In this document: piece by piece, positions 60,886-64,000 of the stretch
Layout of the letters: each line of letters starts with the position of its first letter
How positions within the stretch are numbered: position 1 is the stretch's first letter
NCBI GenBank assembly: GCA_017934525.1
Contig: JAGBJJ010000049.1
Location: 1-64,000, forward strand
From: Prevotella sp.
GTDB lineage: Bacteria > Bacteroidota > Bacteroidia > Bacteroidales > Bacteroidaceae
Direction: 5' to 3'
Length of the DNA: 64,000 nt
Notes under the pieces: generated by a model
Databases searched by the model: none
What the model was told of the DNA's origin: nothing
Seen by the model: the letters and a program-made list of their open reading frames with translations, nothing else
Translations under genes and position numbers: made by a program

Positions 60886-62274
60886 CTACTCCCCATAGTC
60901 ATAGCAACCCTTGCCTTTGGCCGTGCTCAACGAGTCAAGATGGAAGTCGTACTTCAAATTGTCCTCGTCGATGAGCACAAAGTGTTGCTTACCTTGAACC
61001 GAATCGTCAGGCGTCTCCCAATGGATGTTTACAAAGCGCAGGGAGTCGTTTTCCACGGCAGGAGTGCGAAGCAGACAGTTTTCAAAGTAATAGCGGAAGG
61101 CTGCCAGCGAGTCGTCTGGGTTAGTCTCTCCCATCACCACATCGTCGGCGTAGCCGGTGACGATGGTACTCGTCACCGCAAGTGTGTCGAGCGGATAAGA
61201 GTAGCCGCCATAGTAGTTGGCAAAACGCAGTGCGGCACCTCGGTCGGCAGAGAAAGGGTAAAACTGAGCCAACGTGCAGTGGTCTATGAATACGGCCCCG
61301 CCATAGACAGCAATGCAGTCGCCCAGGACATTGGTAAACTGACACCGCTGCAGACCGATATAACTATTGAAAGCCAGCAGGCCCGGCCCTTTGCAATTAT
61401 GAATGACCGACCGCTCCATATAGAGGCGCTGCATCTCAGGCCCATAGAAGGCGGCCGAGTCGCACACAAGACCTTGCTCCGCGTTACGTATCTCAGTATC
61501 AACCAAGCGATTGCCGTATGACGAAGAATGAATGGTCACACCCCGCCACTGTCCGCTGACCCGGTCGTACGGCAAATAGTCGAACATGCGGTCGAGCCGG
61601 TCGCCGCGCAGCAAGACGCCATCGGTATTCAGCGTGCCATACACATCGATGCCCGCCTGGTCGTGAAAATAGAGCGTAGTGCCCTGTATGGTAAGCGTGG
61701 CTGCACTGTCTACACGCAAGCCACCATAGATGACAATGGGCTTCTGACTCTGTATGACGGAGTCGGCTGACACAACCACATCGTGCAGCAGCACTGCATC
61801 CCACGACCACCCCTGCAGACAGACTTTCTGCTCCACCCCGCTCTCCAGACGGAAAATCAGGTCGTCTTCTATCATCTGCGGCGTGAGCTGCTGGTTGGTT
61901 GGTGCTGTCAGTTCCACAAACACACGTATGCTGTCGTTTTTCCTCACTTCAAGATCTGTGACGATGCTGCCCAGGGCATTGTCGAGATAGCTGCCGTCCA
62001 CATTGACGCGGAATCCCGTCTGGTTGCCATTTCTCAGTCTGACGCTCTGAAGCCTTATCCCGTCGCGTGAATGATTATATACCCAGAAGTCGTAAGTACG
62101 CGAGCCGACGGTTGAGAATATCGTGTCCATCTTCACCGAGTCGGCAGAAAACGAGAGCAGGGCCGTGCTGCTTGTTGTAAACGAGTCGTTGTCGGAACAA
62201 GCCGTGAAAAGTGTGACCTGCATGAACGCAGCCACACAGAGATATGCCAAATATAAAAAAGTCCGTTTCATCAT
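60886..62274 (-). CDS. Beta-helix-like lipoprotein of unknown function
   Basis: The 462-residue product has a lipoprotein signal with lipobox F-T-A-C (Cys26). The N-terminal part (about 35-160) is beta-rich. Residues about 180-400 look like a right-handed beta-helix with repeated N/G-rich turns (I-H-N-C-K-G-P-G, V-F-I-D-H-C). It probably faces the periplasm or cell surface. The two possible start codons (62274 and 62271) lie in the loop of a terminator hairpin (62255-62298). No later start keeps the signal peptide, so expression should depend on read-through of that hairpin. Confidence 0.75.
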   Translation of the reverse strand: MMKRTFLYLAYLCVAAFMQVTLFTACSDNDSFTTSSTALLSFSADSVKMDTIFSTVGSRTYDFWVYNHSRDGIRLQSVRLRNGNQTGFRVNVDGSYLDNALGSIVTDLEVRKNDSIRVFVELTAPTNQQLTPQMIEDDLIFRLESGVEQKVCLQGWSWDAVLLHDVVVSADSVIQSQKPIVIYGGLRVDSAATLTIQGTTLYFHDQAGIDVYGTLNTDGVLLRGDRLDRMFDYLPYDRVSGQWRGVTIHSSSYGNRLVDTEIRNAEQGLVCDSAAFYGPEMQRLYMERSVIHNCKGPGLLAFNSYIGLQRCQFTNVLGDCIAVYGGAVFIDHCTLAQFYPFSADRGAALRFANYYGGYSYPLDTLAVTSTIVTGYADDVVMGETNPDDSLAAFRYYFENCLLRTPAVENDSLRFVNIHWETPDDSVQGKQHFVLIDEDNLKYDFHLDSLSTAKGKGCYDYGE

Positions 62275-62298
62275 ACATAGAGAGAAACGGACTTTTTT
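62255..62298 (-). terminator. Rubrerythrin terminator containing the next gene's start codon in its loop
   Basis: A perfect 15-bp stem (62255-62269 with 62284-62298) surrounds a 14-nt loop. Its minus-strand 3' side ends in TTTTTT, so it has the form of an intrinsic terminator 31 nt after the rubrerythrin stop. The ATG-ATG of the lipoprotein gene is in the loop and its codons 3-7 form the descending stem. This makes it a possible attenuator. Confidence 0.8.
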
Positions 62299-62328
62299 GT
62301 TTTTTATTGTACTCTGTGCAAAGTAATT

Positions 62329-62886
62329 CTACTCACCGAAGTAACGCTTCAGCAGACCGGCGAAACCAGCGCCATGGCGGGCCTCGTCCTTAGCCATCTC
62401 ATGCACGGTGTCGTGAATGGCGTCGAAACCGGCTGCCTTGGCGTTCTTGGCAATGCGGAACTTGTCTTCGCAGGCACCAGCTTCGGCGGCAGCACGCTTC
62501 TCAAGGTTGGTCTTCGTGTCCCACACGCACTCGCCCAGCAGTTCGGCAAAGCGACTGGCATGGTCGGCCTCCTCAAAGGCATAGCGCTTGAAAGCCTCGG
62601 CAATCTCTGGATAGCCCTCGCGGTCGGCCTGGCGGGCCATGGCCAGATACATACCCACCTCGCCGCACTCAGCGTTGAAGTGATTGCGCAGATCTTCTAT
62701 CATCTCCTCACTGACGCCCTCAGGCTTGCCGTCGCCAATCTTGTGAACAGTGGCATAGGTCATCTCCTGGTCGTCTTTCAGCTCACTGAACTTCGAGGCC
62801 GGAGCCTTGCAGATGGGGCATTTCTCTGGAGCTGCTTCGCCTTCGTAGATATAACCACAAACGGCGCAAATAAACCTTTTCTTCAT
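62329..62886 (-). CDS. Rubrerythrin (rubredoxin domain first)
   Basis: From the ATG at 62886 the product has 185 residues. The rubredoxin-like iron site comes first (C-A-V-C at 7-10, C-P-I-C at 23-26). A ferritin-like four-helix diiron domain follows with E-C-G-E-V near 74-78, E-E-A-D-H and D-E-A-R-H-G. This order is the reverse of classical rubrerythrin and is that of the reverse-rubrerythrin type. It reduces hydrogen peroxide in anaerobes. A -7 box lies 43 nt upstream and a strong terminator 31 nt downstream. Confidence 0.93.
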   Translation of the reverse strand: MKKRFICAVCGYIYEGEAAPEKCPICKAPASKFSELKDDQEMTYATVHKIGDGKPEGVSEEMIEDLRNHFNAECGEVGMYLAMARQADREGYPEIAEAFKRYAFEEADHASRFAELLGECVWDTKTNLEKRAAAEAGACEDKFRIAKNAKAAGFDAIHDTVHEMAKDEARHGAGFAGLLKRYFGE

Positions 62887-62928
62887 AAATTTGTTCTTAA
62901 AGTATTTGTAAAAAAATAAAATGCTTTG

Positions 62929-62960
62929 CAAAGATAATAAGATTCTCCAAATTGTGCAAG
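62929..62960 (-). promoter_or_regulatory. Promoter of the rubrerythrin gene
   Basis: The minus strand reads TATCTTTG (62936-62929) with CTTG (62960-62957, three of four bases of TTTG) 20 nt upstream. Confidence 0.55.
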
Positions 62961-62978
62961 TTTTAAAGAAAAAAGTTG

Positions 62979-62986
62979 TAACTTTG
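62979..62986 (+). promoter_or_regulatory. Promoter -7 element of the beta-helix gene
   Basis: TAACTTTG matches the -7 consensus 42 nt before the ATG at 63029. The -33 element is weak. It is back to back with the rubrerythrin promoter. Confidence 0.5.
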
Positions 62987-63028
62987 CAGCCGTTTTTAGA
63001 AACATTATAAATAATATTTTTAACAAAA

Positions 63029-64000
63029 TGAGAACATCAAGAAATGTCATCATGGCCGCCATGATAATGACGGCTGTTAACGCCAGCGCTTTCAAGACCG
63101 CAGGCGACGGCACCACCTACTCTTTGCAGAAGCTTTCTGAAATCGAAGAAGCCAACATCTACAGGTATGTCGACGAAGATGATGGCGAAGTGATTTACCA
63201 GATTTATGAAACTGACACCATCGCCGCCGGCGACCGCTTCGTGATGGAAGACGGCGTCACCGTGCAGTTCGACGACGATGTTGCACTGGTCATCGAGGGC
63301 GAGGCCGACTTCCGCCTGGCCAAAGGTTCCACGTTCAACTCTGCCTTCGAGGATGCCGACTATGTGCGCCCCGTGGGCATCTATGTGAACAGCACGCAAG
63401 ACGAGGTGGCGTTTGAAAACTGCCTGTTCTACTACGTCGGCCTCAGGGCTGCAGCCGTCAAGAGTGTCAGTCTGAAGCATTGCGCCTTCTATAATAATAA
63501 TGGTGCCATCGGCCAGGCTGCCCTGATTATGAACAGCGGGGAGGCCCAGTTCACCGTCGACGACTGCACCTTCGAAGCCAACGCCAAGGCTGCCATTGCC
63601 AGTGCCGCCAACTACTTCACGCCTGTGAGCATCACTAACTGCACCTTCCGTCACAACGGACAGAACAACGGCAACACGCCGCAGCTGAACCTCACCGTGG
63701 CCAGCCTGGTGACCATCAGCGACTGCACCATCGAGGGCGACCCCACGAAGACGAAAGTGGGCGGCATCGGCATCTCCAACTTCTACGGCAAGGGCAACAC
63801 CCACATCGTCATCAAAAACTGCGACATCCGTGAGAACCGCTACGGCATCGGCCTGACCGGCACGTCAGACATACGCATTGAGAATAATACGCTCGTGAAC
63901 AACTGCCACGAGACGAACCCCATGAACGGCGGCTCGGGCATCAGCCTCTACGACGTCTCCAGTCGCACAACGACGGCCGTCATCGCCGGCAACCACATCG
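63029..64000 (+). CDS. Secreted right-handed beta-helix protein (truncated by the window end)
   Basis: An ATG at 63029 opens a frame that runs for 324 codons to the edge without a stop. The product has a short signal peptide (M-R-T-S-R-N, then [12 protein letters not shown]). From about residue 110 it has repeated rungs with the pattern I-x-N-C-x-F or V-x-D-C-T-F (for example S-I-T-N-C-T-F-R and V-I-K-N-C-D-I-R), the coil structure of a parallel beta-helix. Such proteins are often polysaccharide lyases or adhesins, and in this phylum often type IX cargo. The C-terminus is not in the window, so a sorting domain cannot be checked. Confidence 0.8.

Overview
The window comes from a Bacteroidota chromosome, most probably order Bacteroidales and Prevotella-like. 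The basis is: promoters of the TTTG-(19 to 21)-TAnnTTTG type in front of many genes; a short RpoD without a large region 1.1; tRNA genes without encoded CCA; and families typical of this phylum (type IX secretion plug protein, DUF5686, DUF5687, Bat aerotolerance genes, complex I without nuoEFG). No integrase, transposase, phage gene or CRISPR array was seen. Almost all of it looks like core chromosome.

Layout. 1-72 is the tail of an S1-domain (Tex-like) gene, followed by two tRNA-Asp genes. 426-2607 (minus) is a three-gene membrane module: VTC-type polyphosphate polymerase, DUF4956 and DUF2490. 2848-5437 (plus) is a LacI-type regulator with altronate dehydratase, followed by an unknown gene and a type IX secretion plug-domain protein. 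7621-12221 (minus) is ftsK, a LolA-like carrier and a DUF5687 membrane protein. 12329-16497 (plus) is a DEDD exonuclease, an RlmI-like methyltransferase, tilS and rpoD. 16749-24942 (plus) is a DUF5686 outer-membrane protein and an AddAB-like helicase/nuclease pair. 25061-27795 (minus) is a GH43 enzyme overlapping an uncharacterised ATP-grasp-like gene. 27950-28343 is a tRNA cluster (Lys, Lys, Thr, Gly in transcription order). 28561-39028 (minus) is a ten-gene complex I operon, nuoA-B-CD-H-I-J-K-L-M-N. 39295-53569 (minus) is one tightly packed 13-gene run from ftsY through rimO, two HU-type genes, moxR, DUF58 and the Bat genes to a PAP2 phosphatase and queA. 53724-59236 holds DUF2461 (minus) and then nth, a C69 dipeptidase, a tyrosine phosphatase, a rhodanese/metallo-hydrolase fusion and a SpoU methyltransferase (plus). 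59428-59697 holds tRNA-Ser and two tRNA-Glu. The end has tcdA, yraN, a lipoprotein, rubrerythrin and a truncated beta-helix protein.

How genes work together. The nuo operon encodes the membrane arm and quinone-side modules of complex I without the NADH-input module, so the electron donor must dock by another route. The moxR/DUF58/BatA-B-C-D/E set encodes an AAA-plus/VWA envelope system. Its neighbours include an unusual protein that joins an HU DNA-binding domain, one membrane helix and a LysM-like domain.

The most interesting unexplained structures are non-coding. (1) Three intergenic elements (24939-25071, 30005-30144, 35099-35230) have inverted arms made of degenerate 7-nt repeats around cores of about 55-60 nt. 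(2) Two palindromic arrays (16647-16718, 39205-39261) have GGCC centres spaced 21 bp. (3) An exact 8-bp-period repeat lies in front of nuoM. (4) A terminator hairpin has the start codon of a lipoprotein gene in its loop (62255-62298).
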